From Clostridium thermobutyricum (GTDB taxonomy: Bacteria; Bacillota; Clostridia; Ch29), in the NCBI GenBank assembly GCA_016842005.1, contig JAENYD010000005.1:1-64000 (forward strand): a stretch of DNA of 64,000 nt, read 5' to 3'. Positions 17,797-27,011 of this stretch are shown here, in pieces. The position numbers and the translations under genes were made by a program. The notes under the pieces were generated by a model. It did no database searches. It had not been told where the DNA came from and saw nothing but the letters and a program-made list of their open reading frames with translations. Within the stretch, counting starts at the first letter, position 1; every line of letters begins with the position of its first letter.

Positions 17797-18204
17797 ATGA
17801 AAGGAGAGTTAAACAGTATTTCCATACTGAGAAAGGCGCTGGATGCTGCATGGCTCAGAAATCAGGCAATCTCCAATAATATATCCAATGTGGATACGCC
17901 TAATTACAAGGCCTACAGAGTGAAGTTTGAAGATATGTTGAAGGATGCCGTGGAAAACAGAAGTATTCAGGGATACAGAACAAACAAGAAGCATATTCCT
18001 GTTGGAGGCGGCAGACTGGACAACGTTAAACCGGTGGTTTCACGGGTAAACAATACCAGTACCCGGGAAGACGGAAATAATGTAGATATAGATACTGAAA
18101 TGGCCAACCTGGTTAAAAATAATATTATGTACCAGGCACTGGCAGACCAGATATCCGGGAAATTTGAAAGGCTCAAGAATGTTATTAATGGAGGCGGGAG
18201 GTAG
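17797..18204 (+). CDS. flgB: Flagellar basal-body rod protein FlgB
   Basis: Proximal rod subunit (135 aa) exported by the flagellar type III system. The NQAISNNISNVDTPNYKA rod signature lies at about residues 22-39, and the C-terminal MANLVKNNIMYQALADQI helix is typical. The ATG at 17797 follows GGAGGTGG and gives the normal length; the ORF-track extension runs into the leader. It is the first gene of the fla/che operon and the first to be affected by the riboswitch. Confidence 0.95.
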   Translation: MKGELNSISILRKALDAAWLRNQAISNNISNVDTPNYKAYRVKFEDMLKDAVENRSIQGYRTNKKHIPVGGGRLDNVKPVVSRVNNTSTREDGNNVDIDTEMANLVKNNIMYQALADQISGKFERLKNVINGGGR

Positions 18205-18209
18205 ATTTT

Positions 18210-18656
18210 ATGGGAATTTTTGATGCCATAAACATAAGTGCTTCCGGATTAACTGCTCAGCGGATGAGAATGGATATTATATCCAAGAACATTGCCAACG
18301 CCAACACTACAAGGACTGATAACGGACTGCCTTACAGGCGACAGGTAGTGGTTTTTGAAGAGCATAAAAGCGATGTTCCTTTTTCGGCTTATCTCACCCG
18401 GGAGAGCAGGAGACTGATTCAGGGCGACGGTGTAAAAGTAACCGCCATCAAGGAGGATAACGGTCCTTACAAGAGGGTATACGACCCCGGTCATCCTGAT
18501 GCCGATAAGGAAGGATACGTGTTAATGCCCAATGTGGACATTGTAACTGAAATGGTGAACATGATATCCGCCACAAGGGCTTATGAGGCCAATGTTACCG
18601 TATTGAACGGCACAAAAGGAATGGCGATGAAGGCATTGGAGATTGGAAGAGGTTAG
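18210..18656 (+). CDS. flgC: Flagellar basal-body rod protein FlgC
   Basis: Rod protein (148 aa). ASGLTAQRMRMDIISKNIANANTT is the conserved N-terminal rod/hook motif, and VDIVTEMVNMISATRAYEANVTVLN the C-terminal one. GGGAGGTAG precedes the ATG, and the gene lies 5 bases after flgB. Export and assembly follow the FlgB-FliE base. Confidence 0.97.
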   Translation: MGIFDAINISASGLTAQRMRMDIISKNIANANTTRTDNGLPYRRQVVVFEEHKSDVPFSAYLTRESRRLIQGDGVKVTAIKEDNGPYKRVYDPGHPDADKEGYVLMPNVDIVTEMVNMISATRAYEANVTVLNGTKGMAMKALEIGRG

Positions 18657-18670
18657 GAGGGTAATAGGAG

Positions 18671-18967
18671 ATGAAGATAACTTTTCCGGAAACAGTTAGT
18701 CTGAACAACGTTATATATCGGAACAACACTGAAGAAAAGGACCAGGAAATCAAATTCGGGGATTTTCTGGCCAGCGCCATTGAGAAGGTGGACAGCCTGC
18801 AAAAGAAAGCGGACGCTTCCGCTATAGCTCTTGCCACAGGAGATGCAGAGAACTTGCATAACGTAATGATAGACATGGAAAAAGCGGAAATAGCACTGCA
18901 GTTTACAATCCAGGTGAGGAACAAGGTTTTGGAGGCATACCAGGAAATAATGCGAATGCAGGTTTAA
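18671..18967 (+). CDS. fliE: Hook-basal body protein FliE
   Basis: Adapter (98 aa) joining the MS ring to the rod. It is helical; GDFLASAIEKVDSLQKKAD and the C-terminal AEIALQFTIQVRNKVLEAYQEIMRMQV are characteristic. The ATG follows an AGGAG site (GGTAATAGGAG). It sits in the standard flgB-flgC-fliE-fliF order. Confidence 0.95.
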   Translation: MKITFPETVSLNNVIYRNNTEEKDQEIKFGDFLASAIEKVDSLQKKADASAIALATGDAENLHNVMIDMEKAEIALQFTIQVRNKVLEAYQEIMRMQV

Positions 18968-18997
18968 CACTGACCCTGTTATGGAGGAGTGACCTGA

Positions 18998-20542
18998 ATG
19001 GGAGAAAGCATAAACAAGATGATAAAACAGCTGAATGAATTCTGGCAGGGCAGGTCAAAAACTCAGAAGATTAAGATAGCAGCCAGTGCTGCTCTTCTGC
19101 TTGCAAGTATTTCCATATTGTTATTTTTCACGTCCCGACCGGAAATGGTTCCCCTTTACAGCCAGCTTGATATAAAGGATGCCGGGAATATTGCAAACAA
19201 GCTGGATGAACTGAACGTCAACTGGAAGGTGGGCGGTAGTGAAACCGAAATACTTGTTCCCAAAGAAGAAGTGAACCGTTTGAGGATGCAACTGGCTACC
19301 GAAGGGCTTCCAAGAAACGGTTTTAGTCTTGTGGAAGCCCTTGACAATACAAGCCTGGGTACCACGGATATGGAAAGAAAAACACGGATCAGACTGGGAC
19401 AGGAATATGCCATTGCCGGTGCCATAGAAACCATAGAAGGCGTAAATTATGCCCAGGTTAATCTGTACATACCGGATGACAACCTCTTTGCATTAAGCAG
19501 TCAGGAGTATGAAGCCAGTGCGGGGGTCATCCTTCAGATGGAACAGGGGGTTGAACTTTCCCGGGAACAGATAGAAGGGATCATTAAATTCATATCAAAA
19601 AGTGTTAAGGGCTTGAAGATTGAAAACATATCCATAATCGACCAGACAGGAAGAGAGCTTACGGTGGACAATTATACCGTTCAGGGCAGACTGCTGAAAC
19701 AGATGGAAATCGAGAATAACAGCCAGCAGAGACTCCAGAGAAGCCTGAAAGAGTTTCTTGAGACTGCCTACGGAAAAAACAATGTTGATGTACGGGTAAA
19801 CCTGAAGCTTGATTTTGACAGCAAGGTTACAAATATAGTAAGGTTCGAGCCGCCCATAGCCGGTGATACCAAGGGACTGGTGCGGAGTATGGAAGAACTG
19901 GAAGAACACACCACCAATGATGCTACCGGAGGCATACCCGGTACCGACAGCAATCCCGACGAGAATATCAGCTACGGAGAAGTGGAAAATGAGACCTCCA
20001 AATATGATAAGGTCAACCAGATAGTCAATTACGAGTTGAATGAAATCAAAGAGCAGATTGTCCAGGCCCAGGGGCAGGTAAGAAGTCTTTCGGTGGCGGT
20101 GCTTATCAACAGAAACGTCCTGGCCCAGGACCTGACAGGACAGCAGAAAACCGATATAAGCAACATGGTGGCAGCGGCTGCCGGAATAGATGCAAACCTG
20201 GTTGAGATACAGACTCTGCCCTTTGATACTACATTTGTTGATGCAATGAATGAAAGGTTTGAGGAAAGAGAGAGATTTGAAAGGATTAAATTCTACACCT
20301 ATCTGGGTGGAATTGCTGCGGTACTGCTGGCAGGTCTTATATCTACAGCCCTGGTTGTGAGGAGGAGACGGCGGAAGAAAGAGATGGAGTTACTTGCCGG
20401 GGCCGATATTGGTAGAGAAGATGTGGAAGATATAAATATTGTGCAGGACCAATCCGCATCCAAGAAGCAGGTGGAGAGGTTTATTGACAGAAAACCTGAC
20501 GAAGCGGCACAATTACTTAAATCCTGGCTTAGTGAGGAGTAG
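18998..20542 (+). CDS. fliF: Flagellar MS-ring protein FliF
   Basis: Inner-membrane ring protein (514 aa) that seats the rotor and the export gate. Membrane segments lie at about residues 26-43 and 430-450, with YscJ-like ring-building domains between (MVPLYSQLDIKDAGNIANKLDE, then TRIRLGQEYAIAGAIETIEGV). The C-terminal tail RFIDRKPDEAAQLLKSWLSEE is the FliG-binding site. It is preceded by GGAGGAGTGA. Confidence 0.97.
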   Translation: MGESINKMIKQLNEFWQGRSKTQKIKIAASAALLLASISILLFFTSRPEMVPLYSQLDIKDAGNIANKLDELNVNWKVGGSETEILVPKEEVNRLRMQLATEGLPRNGFSLVEALDNTSLGTTDMERKTRIRLGQEYAIAGAIETIEGVNYAQVNLYIPDDNLFALSSQEYEASAGVILQMEQGVELSREQIEGIIKFISKSVKGLKIENISIIDQTGRELTVDNYTVQGRLLKQMEIENNSQQRLQRSLKEFLETAYGKNNVDVRVNLKLDFDSKVTNIVRFEPPIAGDTKGLVRSMEELEEHTTNDATGGIPGTDSNPDENISYGEVENETSKYDKVNQIVNYELNEIKEQIVQAQGQVRSLSVAVLINRNVLAQDLTGQQKTDISNMVAAAAGIDANLVEIQTLPFDTTFVDAMNERFEERERFERIKFYTYLGGIAAVLLAGLISTALVVRRRRRKKEMELLAGADIGREDVEDINIVQDQSASKKQVERFIDRKPDEAAQLLKSWLSEE

Positions 20543-20553
20543 GAGTTGAGGAT

Positions 20554-21567
20554 ATGGTTACCAAGAAAGGGGATTTAACAGGCAAACAAAAAGCTGCAGT
20601 ACTTCTTATTGCCCTTGGTCCTGAGAATTCCGCAAAGATTTTTAAACACCTGAATGATGAGGACATAGAGGAATTAACTCTTGAAATTGCCAACATGAGA
20701 AAGGTAACACCTGAACTGAAAGAAAAGATAATCGAGGAGTACTATCAGCTTTGCATAGCCCAGGAATACATATCTGAAGGTGGTATAGAGTACGCAAAGG
20801 AAGTACTGGAAAAAGCCCTGGGAAGCCAAAAGGCATTGGATATAGTCAACAGGCTGACTTCCTATTTACAGGTTAAACCTTTTGATTTTGTGAGAAAAAC
20901 AGACCCTGACCAGATACTCAATTTTATTCAGAACGAGCATCCCCAGACTATCTCTCTGGTATTGGCATACCTGAACCCCCTGCAGGCCGGCGCAATACTG
21001 TCGGCTCTTCCACCGGAAAAGCAGGCGGAAGTAGCCAAGCGGATTGCCATAATGGACAGGACATCGCCTGAAATTATCAAAGAAGTGGAAAAGGTCCTGG
21101 AAAAAAATCTGTCTTCTATGGTTGTCCACGATTATACCTCTGCCGGAGGTATCCAGGCAATTGTGGACATCCTGAACTCTGTTGACAGGGGTACCGAGAA
21201 AAATATCATGGAAACCCTTGAGGCCGATGATACAGAACTGGCAGAGGAAATCAAGAAGCGTATGTTTGTATTTGAAGATATTATTACCCTTGATAACAGG
21301 TCAATCCAGAGGTTCCTGCGAGAAGTGGACAACGATATTCTTTCGATTGCACTCAAGGGGGCCAATGACGAGGTTTCCAATGTAATATTCAACAACATGT
21401 CCAAACGTCTGGCAGAGATGATAAGAGAAGATATGGAATATATGGGTCCTGTGAGATTGAGGGATGTGGAAGAAGCCCAGCAGAAAATTGTGAATGTTAT
21501 TCGCAGACTGGAAGAAGCGGGAGAAATAGTTATTTCTAGAGGCGGAGGAGATGAGATAATTGTCTAG
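20554..21567 (+). CDS. fliG: Flagellar motor switch protein FliG
   Basis: Rotor protein (337 aa) that contacts MotA and transmits switching. LTGKQKAAVLLIALGPENSAKIFKHL is the FliF-binding N-domain; the EHPQTISLVLAYL motif lies in the middle domain, and the charged torque helix is IQRFLREVDNDILSIALKGA near residues 250-269. It ends GGGDEIIV and its last bases overlap the fliH start. Confidence 0.97.
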   Translation: MVTKKGDLTGKQKAAVLLIALGPENSAKIFKHLNDEDIEELTLEIANMRKVTPELKEKIIEEYYQLCIAQEYISEGGIEYAKEVLEKALGSQKALDIVNRLTSYLQVKPFDFVRKTDPDQILNFIQNEHPQTISLVLAYLNPLQAGAILSALPPEKQAEVAKRIAIMDRTSPEIIKEVEKVLEKNLSSMVVHDYTSAGGIQAIVDILNSVDRGTEKNIMETLEADDTELAEEIKKRMFVFEDIITLDNRSIQRFLREVDNDILSIALKGANDEVSNVIFNNMSKRLAEMIREDMEYMGPVRLRDVEEAQQKIVNVIRRLEEAGEIVISRGGGDEIIV

Positions 21568-22345
21568 GGTACTGAAATATAACAGAATAGTACTGGGAGA
21601 ACCTCTGGAAATACAGGACAGCACTATGCCCTATCAGGCTGAAGAATGTACTGCCGGTGATGGTGAAATTAAAGAGAATTCTGATACCGAGTCCGAACAG
21701 ATACGGGTTCAGATAATGAAAACGGCCGAACACGAAAAAAAGGCCATACTGGAGGAGGCCAGCCGGCGGGCCAGGCAGATAATGGATGATGCCGCAGAAA
21801 AGGCGGAGGGAATTACCCGGGAGGCCTTTAATAAAGGGTATGAAGAAGGACAGGAAAAGGGATATATGGAAGGGCTTCAAAACGGGAGAAAGGAAGGCCT
21901 TGAAACGGTTGCCGCCCTGGAGGCGGAGCTGCTGGAGGCAAAGAAGAACATTGCAGAGATGAAGGAAAGGGCCCTGAGAGAAGCAGAAGGCAAGATTGTT
22001 GAGCTTGTGCTGGATATCTCCAGGAAGGTTATAGGACGGCAGATAGATACTGACAGGGAAGCGGTTTTAAGTATTATAAGAAAGGCAATGAACAGGTGCC
22101 CTGTTTCCAGCAAAGTTAACATGAGAATTGCTCCCGAAGATTATGATATTGTACTTTCGTCGAAGGACAAGCTGTTACGGGAAGCAGAAACCGTGTCCGA
22201 ACTCGAGATTGTCATGGACAACAGCCTTGCCCCGGGAAGCTGTGTCCTGGAAACCGAGGCCGGCTTTATTGATACAAGTGTGGAAACACAGCTCAATAGA
22301 ATAGAAAAGTCTTTTAAGGAGCTGCTGAACTATGAGCAGTACTGA
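21560..22345 (+). CDS. fliH: Flagellar export ATPase regulator FliH
   Basis: Stator-like partner (261 aa) of the export ATPase FliI. A long charged helix (about 55-140) holds the glycine-rich FNKGYEEGQEKGYMEGLQNG repeat typical of FliH, and the C-terminal domain resembles V/F-ATPase E/delta subunits (IVELVLDISRKVIGRQIDTD). The start is TTG at 21560, overlapping fliG, with GGAGGAG 9 bases upstream. It overlaps fliI by 14 bases. Confidence 0.9.
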   Translation: MSRVLKYNRIVLGEPLEIQDSTMPYQAEECTAGDGEIKENSDTESEQIRVQIMKTAEHEKKAILEEASRRARQIMDDAAEKAEGITREAFNKGYEEGQEKGYMEGLQNGRKEGLETVAALEAELLEAKKNIAEMKERALREAEGKIVELVLDISRKVIGRQIDTDREAVLSIIRKAMNRCPVSSKVNMRIAPEDYDIVLSSKDKLLREAETVSELEIVMDNSLAPGSCVLETEAGFIDTSVETQLNRIEKSFKELLNYEQY

Positions 22346-23645
22346 CCTGGACAAGTATGTTGCTCTTCTGGACAGCATAGATACCGTCAAATACAGCGGA
22401 AGGATCAACAAGGTAATAGGGCTGACCATTGAGTCAACAGGTCCTTCGGTAAACATGGGAGAGATATGCGAAATCTACTCAGCAAAAAACCGCACCCCCA
22501 TAAAAGCCGAGGTTGTCGGCTTCCGGGAAAACAGGGTACTGCTCATGCCCCTGGGCGATATGGAGGGCATAGGTCCCGGAAGTACTGTTGTTGCCACAGG
22601 AGACACCCTGAAAGTACCGGTGGGGGAAGAGATGCTGGGAAGGGTTATTGACGGCCTGGGAGAACCGATTGACGGCAGAGGACCAATAAAATTCGACACC
22701 CTGTATTCGGTTTCAAACACACCGCCCAATCCCCTGGCCCGCCAGCGGATTAGAGAGGTGCTTCCACTGGGCATCAAGGCAATTGACGGTCTTTTAACCT
22801 GCGGTAAGGGACAGAGGGTAGGCATATTTTCAGGCAGCGGCGTGGGGAAAAGTACCCTTATGGGTATGATTGCCCGCAATACTTCTGCCGATATAAATGT
22901 AATAGGGTTAATTGGCGAAAGGGGCAGGGAGGTAAGGGAATTTATCGAGAACGACCTGGGAGAAGAAGGTTTGAAGCGCTCGGTGGTAATAGTGGCCACA
23001 TCCGACCAGCCGGCCCTTGTGAGGTTGAAGAGCGCCCTGCTGGTAACCTCAATAGCTGAATTCTTCAGGGATAAAGGTAAAGACGTAATCCTTATGATGG
23101 ACTCATTATCACGGTTTGCCCTGGCACAGAGGGAAGTGGGGCTGGCCATCGGTGAACCCCCTGTGAGCAGGGGATATACCCCTTCAGTATTTGCAATACT
23201 GCCAAAACTGCTGGAGAGAACCGGTACCTCATCAGTGGGCTCGATTACCGGACTGTACGCGGTACTGGTAGATGGAGATGACATGAATGAACCGATAGCT
23301 GATGCGGTAAGGGGTATTCTGGATGGTCATATAGTATTGTCCAGAAAACTCGCAAACAAAAACCACTTTCCCGCAGTTGACATACTGGCCAGTATCAGCC
23401 GGCTCATGCCGAACATAGTGGAAGAAAGACATTTGGAACAGGCCAGAAAGATAAAGGAAATAGTCGCCACATACAGGGAGGCGGAAGACCTGATCAGTAT
23501 AGGTGCTTATGCTAAAGGTAACGACCCGAAAATTGATTATGCCATAGAGAATATAGACAGGATAAATAAATTTCTGAAACAGGGGATAAACGAAAATGCA
23601 GACTACTGGAATATGCTGGACGAAATCCTATCAATTGTTGATTGA
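22332..23645 (+). CDS. fliI: Flagellum-specific export ATPase FliI
   Basis: F1-beta-like hexameric ATPase (437 aa) of the type III export machine. Walker A is GIFSGSGVGKSTLMGM, Walker B VILMMDSLSRFALAQRE, and IGEPPVSRGYTPSVFA is a family signature. It begins inside fliH and ends next to fliJ, which suggests coupled translation of the FliH-I-J complex. Confidence 0.98.
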   Translation: MSSTDLDKYVALLDSIDTVKYSGRINKVIGLTIESTGPSVNMGEICEIYSAKNRTPIKAEVVGFRENRVLLMPLGDMEGIGPGSTVVATGDTLKVPVGEEMLGRVIDGLGEPIDGRGPIKFDTLYSVSNTPPNPLARQRIREVLPLGIKAIDGLLTCGKGQRVGIFSGSGVGKSTLMGMIARNTSADINVIGLIGERGREVREFIENDLGEEGLKRSVVIVATSDQPALVRLKSALLVTSIAEFFRDKGKDVILMMDSLSRFALAQREVGLAIGEPPVSRGYTPSVFAILPKLLERTGTSSVGSITGLYAVLVDGDDMNEPIADAVRGILDGHIVLSRKLANKNHFPAVDILASISRLMPNIVEERHLEQARKIKEIVATYREAEDLISIGAYAKGNDPKIDYAIENIDRINKFLKQGINENADYWNMLDEILSIVD

Positions 23646-23656
23646 GAGGTGCTGAA

Positions 23657-24100
23657 ATGAATACTAGTTTCAAATTCAAGCTGCAGAAGGTGCTGGATTA
23701 TAAAGAATTGCAGGAGAAACAGAAAATGGGCGAAATGGCTAATGCGATGCAGTTGCTGCAAGAGGAAAAGAAGGCCCTGGACAGGCTGTTAATGGAAAAG
23801 GAGTGGACCTTCTCACAGATGAACGTCCAGAGCAGCAAGGGAGTACAGGCCGGGTATCTGACACAGTACAACAGGTATCTGGAATCGCTGAACACCTTTA
23901 TAGACGAGCAGAGAACAAGCCTGAACCTTGCCGAGAACAAGGTTGACCGGTGCAGGGAAAGCCTTGTAGAAGCCTCCGTAAATAAAAAAATAATGGATAA
24001 ACTGAAGGAAAAATATTACCATAGATTTCTCTATCAAATCAACAGGGAGCAGGAAAAGGAAGTGGAAGACGTAGTAAACTTTAATACCATTAAGGTGTAG
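23657..24100 (+). CDS. fliJ: Flagellar export protein FliJ
   Basis: Coiled-coil stalk protein (147 aa) that couples FliI to the FlhA gate. Nearly the whole chain is helical and charged (FKFKLQKVLDYKELQEKQK at the start). The ATG at 23657 follows GAGAGGTG, so the ORF-track start at 23642 is too early. Identified by position after fliI and by the N-terminal pattern. Confidence 0.88.
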   Translation: MNTSFKFKLQKVLDYKELQEKQKMGEMANAMQLLQEEKKALDRLLMEKEWTFSQMNVQSSKGVQAGYLTQYNRYLESLNTFIDEQRTSLNLAENKVDRCRESLVEASVNKKIMDKLKEKYYHRFLYQINREQEKEVEDVVNFNTIKV

Positions 24101-24109
24101 GAGGTAACA

Positions 24110-24703
24110 ATGAAGACCGCCAAAAAAGAAAAATCCCCTGCCGGAAAAGGCAAAAAAATCTTAATATTCATTGTTATTATATTGGTTGCCTCTGCGGCTA
24201 CCTTTGGTGTTATGATAGCCTTCAACATAGGGAATACCGGAGTGAAGACAAATAATTTTCTGGCTACCCTGCCTGTTGCAAAACATTTTTTCAAACCAAT
24301 AGGACCTGTAAAGACACCGCAGGAACTGGAGGAAGAAAAACTGGAGGCCCAGAGAAAACAACTGGAACTGGAAAAGACTCAAATGGACGAGTTTTCCGAG
24401 CAACTGGCCCAATGGGAACTGCAGTTGAAGGCCAAAGAATCAGAATTGATTGACCGGGAGAAATATATTGAGGGCCTGAGGCGAAAATTGGAAACCCGTC
24501 TGGATAACATAACCAAACTGACAGAGTATTATGAAAAAATGGAACCCGAAGATGCGGTGGAGATTTTGAACAATATTGCCGATAATGAATTAGTGGTGGT
24601 TATTTTAAAAAATATGAAACAGCAGAACACTTCGGAGATACTTGCTCTTATGGAGCCCGCCAGAGCCGCCAGGCTCATGGAAATGATGGCTCCACAGGAG
24701 TAA
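24110..24703 (+). CDS. MotE-like protein (YlxF slot)
   Basis: A 197-aa single-pass membrane protein. A basic start and one TM helix (about 17-38) are followed by a coiled coil (about 70-145) and a C-terminal MgtE_N-like repeat (EPEDAVEILNNIADNELVVVILKNMKQQNTSEIL). It fills the ylxF position between fliJ and fliK. MotE proteins chaperone the stator component MotC in other bacteria; whether that applies here is not known. Confidence 0.75.
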   Translation: MKTAKKEKSPAGKGKKILIFIVIILVASAATFGVMIAFNIGNTGVKTNNFLATLPVAKHFFKPIGPVKTPQELEEEKLEAQRKQLELEKTQMDEFSEQLAQWELQLKAKESELIDREKYIEGLRRKLETRLDNITKLTEYYEKMEPEDAVEILNNIADNELVVVILKNMKQQNTSEILALMEPARAARLMEMMAPQE

Positions 24704-24736
24704 TTATATAAAACTACCGGGAAGGAGGTGATACAT

Positions 24737-25984
24737 ATGGAAGCAGTAAAAATGCCTGTGCCGGCGGAAGTATCCCCTAAACCGGCAGACAGCCTGCCTG
24801 CCATTATAGGTCAACGGGGAAAAAACGGGGAGAAACTTTCATCCCCTTTCAGCAGCATGATGAAGGAGAAAATTGAATCCCTGGCCGGAACAGAAGATGT
24901 GGAGCAGGCGGATTGCCAGGCTGAAGAAGATGCTTTAGTGCAACTGCCTGTGATAATGACCTTCTTTCAGGGTGAAGCTCCCCTGGAATCATCCGGAGCC
25001 GATGGGGCAGTGGAAAGTGCAGAGATGCAGGTGATGTCGCCGGACAGCCTCCCGCTGAAAGACACGGTAGTTGCAATTCCTGTTGAAGAGACGGTTCCGG
25101 TACTGACAGATGAAAATAATGCCCCTCAGCTTAATACCGGAGAAGATACACCGGAAACGGTGCCCGAAGCTGTGAAACCACTGCTGCAGGCAGAGGAAAA
25201 TGCTGGGGATACCGTGGAAAATGCCGTGCAGACTGCGAAGGATGCCGCGACAATGAACCCGGAACGGCTGAAGGAGCAGGAGACAGTTAACACAATGAAA
25301 GATGCAGCACTTTCGCCCGTAAATAAAGATGCCCCGGCAAACAAGCTGGAACCCGTACCGAACAGCAGCCAATCCAAACAGAATATGGAAAAACAGGATA
25401 CCGGGCCGGAGGGCAGGGATAGCCAACCCGTGACAGCGGTGAAAGGAACCGGTATTCAGGAAACAAAAGTGCAAGATATGGCTAAACCCCAGATATTCAT
25501 AGAAAACAGCCAGGCCGATGTGAAAGAAAAAGTGGATGAAATACGCATCCCTGTTTCCGAAAGCGTTGATGTCCAGAGAAAAGAGATAATAGCAAAGCTG
25601 GCTGACAGAATCAGGGTAATGGTGGCGGATAACAGGTACGAAATAAGCATACAGCTGAAACCGGAGAGTCTGGGAAGGGTGAACCTCAGGCTGGAGATGG
25701 CCAACGGAGTGCTGAACGGGCGGATAGTGGTCCAGAACGCCCTGGTAAAAGAGACGGTGGAGAACAACCTCCCACAGCTGAGGAACAGCCTTGAACAGCA
25801 GGGCATACCGCTGAGCGGTTTTTCGGTGGATGTAAGGGGCGGCAGGGATTTTGCCCGGCAGTCCTCTGAAGGCGGCAGGAAACCGGTGATGATTGTAAAA
25901 TCACCAAACTCCGTGTACCAGGATGACGAAAAAGAGCAATACGTAAAATGGAACGGAAGCGGAACGGTTGATTATTTGGCATAG
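24737..25984 (+). CDS. fliK: Flagellar hook-length control protein FliK
   Basis: Secreted ruler protein (415 aa) that triggers the export switch. A long, low-complexity acidic and Pro-rich middle (about 60-270) precedes the conserved C-terminal domain ([41 protein letters not shown]) that contacts FlhB. The ATG at 24737 follows GGAGGTG. A FliK-like protein also occurs at 6542-7825. Confidence 0.92.
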   Translation: MEAVKMPVPAEVSPKPADSLPAIIGQRGKNGEKLSSPFSSMMKEKIESLAGTEDVEQADCQAEEDALVQLPVIMTFFQGEAPLESSGADGAVESAEMQVMSPDSLPLKDTVVAIPVEETVPVLTDENNAPQLNTGEDTPETVPEAVKPLLQAEENAGDTVENAVQTAKDAATMNPERLKEQETVNTMKDAALSPVNKDAPANKLEPVPNSSQSKQNMEKQDTGPEGRDSQPVTAVKGTGIQETKVQDMAKPQIFIENSQADVKEKVDEIRIPVSESVDVQRKEIIAKLADRIRVMVADNRYEISIQLKPESLGRVNLRLEMANGVLNGRIVVQNALVKETVENNLPQLRNSLEQQGIPLSGFSVDVRGGRDFARQSSEGGRKPVMIVKSPNSVYQDDEKEQYVKWNGSGTVDYLA

Positions 25985-25995
25985 GAGGTGAGATT

Positions 25996-26508
25996 ATGCA
26001 GGTAACAGGAACCACCAGTACAGGTGACCAGAGCACAAGCTATGAAAGCACTGTGACAAAAAGTGCGGAAATGGGGAAAGATACCTTTCTTCAACTGCTG
26101 GTTAACCAGTTGAAAAATCAGGATCCCCTTAACCCGGTTGATGACAAGGAATTTCTGGCCCAGATGGCCCAGTTCAGCACCCTTGAGCAGATGCAGAACC
26201 TGAGCGAAACAATGGAGACGCAAATAGGAGACCTGGCAGAGACAATGGAAACAGCCATGCAGCAAAACTTCGATGCCCTTGTCGGAATAAACAACAACCT
26301 GGTGATGCAGCAGAACTTCCAGGCCATGAACCTGCTGGGACAGGATATTGTGGCAGTGATAGAACCGGAAGAAGGTGTTGAGGAAACGGTTGAGGGTATA
26401 GTCCAGAATGTTGCATTCAAGGAAGGCAGAGTCCGGATAACGGTGGGAGACAGGCAACTGTATATGGATGAAATCACGCAGATGGAAATGAATAATACAA
26501 CACAGTAA
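25996..26508 (+). CDS. flgD: Flagellar hook assembly scaffold FlgD
   Basis: Hook-cap protein (170 aa). The N-terminal signature [40 protein letters not shown] is unmistakable; a short C-terminal part (about 105-165) replaces the longer FlnID/tudor domains of enterobacterial FlgD, as is usual in Firmicutes. GGAGGTGAG precedes the ATG. Confidence 0.96.
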   Translation: MQVTGTTSTGDQSTSYESTVTKSAEMGKDTFLQLLVNQLKNQDPLNPVDDKEFLAQMAQFSTLEQMQNLSETMETQIGDLAETMETAMQQNFDALVGINNNLVMQQNFQAMNLLGQDIVAVIEPEEGVEETVEGIVQNVAFKEGRVRITVGDRQLYMDEITQMEMNNTTQ

Positions 26509-26551
26509 CCGTAACAGACGGTGTCAGGATATATGAACAGGAGGAACAGCT

Positions 26552-26935
26552 ATGGGTGGAGTGAATAAGGTAAACAATCACATTATCCCTGTAAGCCAAG
26601 GGATGGTAAGGCAGCCCCGCATAGTTGACACCCAGGAAGAGAAATCCTTCAAAGAAGCACTGGATATTGCGGCAAAACAGCTGGACGTAAACCTGTCCAA
26701 GCATGCCCTGCTCAGAATGATGGACAGAAAAATACAACTGGACAGCAGTCAGGTGGAAAGGCTCAACGCAGGCGTGAACAGGGCCAGGGGCAAAGGAATA
26801 AGCGATACGCTGGTGCTGATGGACGACAAGGTATTCGTGGTGAATGTCAGGAGCAGTACGGTAATTACCGCAGCGGAAGGTAAGGACATAAAGGAAAGAG
26901 TATTTACAAATATTGACGGAGCTGTAATAGTATAG
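26552..26935 (+). CDS. Flagellar operon protein, TIGR02530 type
   Basis: A 127-aa protein conserved between flgD and flgE in Firmicutes (TIGR02530 family). SFKEALDIAAKQLDVNLSKHALLRMMDRKIQLDSSQ and SDTLVLMDDKVFVVNVRSSTVITA are recognisable. No catalytic motif is seen. The position suggests a part in hook assembly, but this is inference. Confidence 0.85.
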   Translation: MGGVNKVNNHIIPVSQGMVRQPRIVDTQEEKSFKEALDIAAKQLDVNLSKHALLRMMDRKIQLDSSQVERLNAGVNRARGKGISDTLVLMDDKVFVVNVRSSTVITAAEGKDIKERVFTNIDGAVIV

Positions 26936-26955
26936 CCGGACCTTTTCAGGAGGCT

Positions 26956-26985
26956 ATGCTTTCCCGAATGGCTGACGGAAAGCAT
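26956..26985 (+). other. Perfect 9-bp hairpin before flgE
   Basis: ATGCTTTCC (26956-26964) and GGAAAGCAT (26977-26985) with a 12-base loop. No U-tract follows, so it is not a standard terminator; it may be a processing or stability element ahead of the highly expressed hook gene. Confidence 0.5.
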
Positions 26986-27011
26986 TACAGCTAAATAAGG
27001 AGGTCATTTAT

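Noticed and set aside
22475-23284. 269-aa minus-strand ORF opposite fliI
   Set aside because: Serine/proline/leucine-rich antisense shadow of a strongly conserved gene.
24737-25984. FliK middle region as a frameshifted or foreign segment
   Set aside because: The low-complexity acidic linker is normal for FliK, and codon use matches its neighbours, unlike in flgE.
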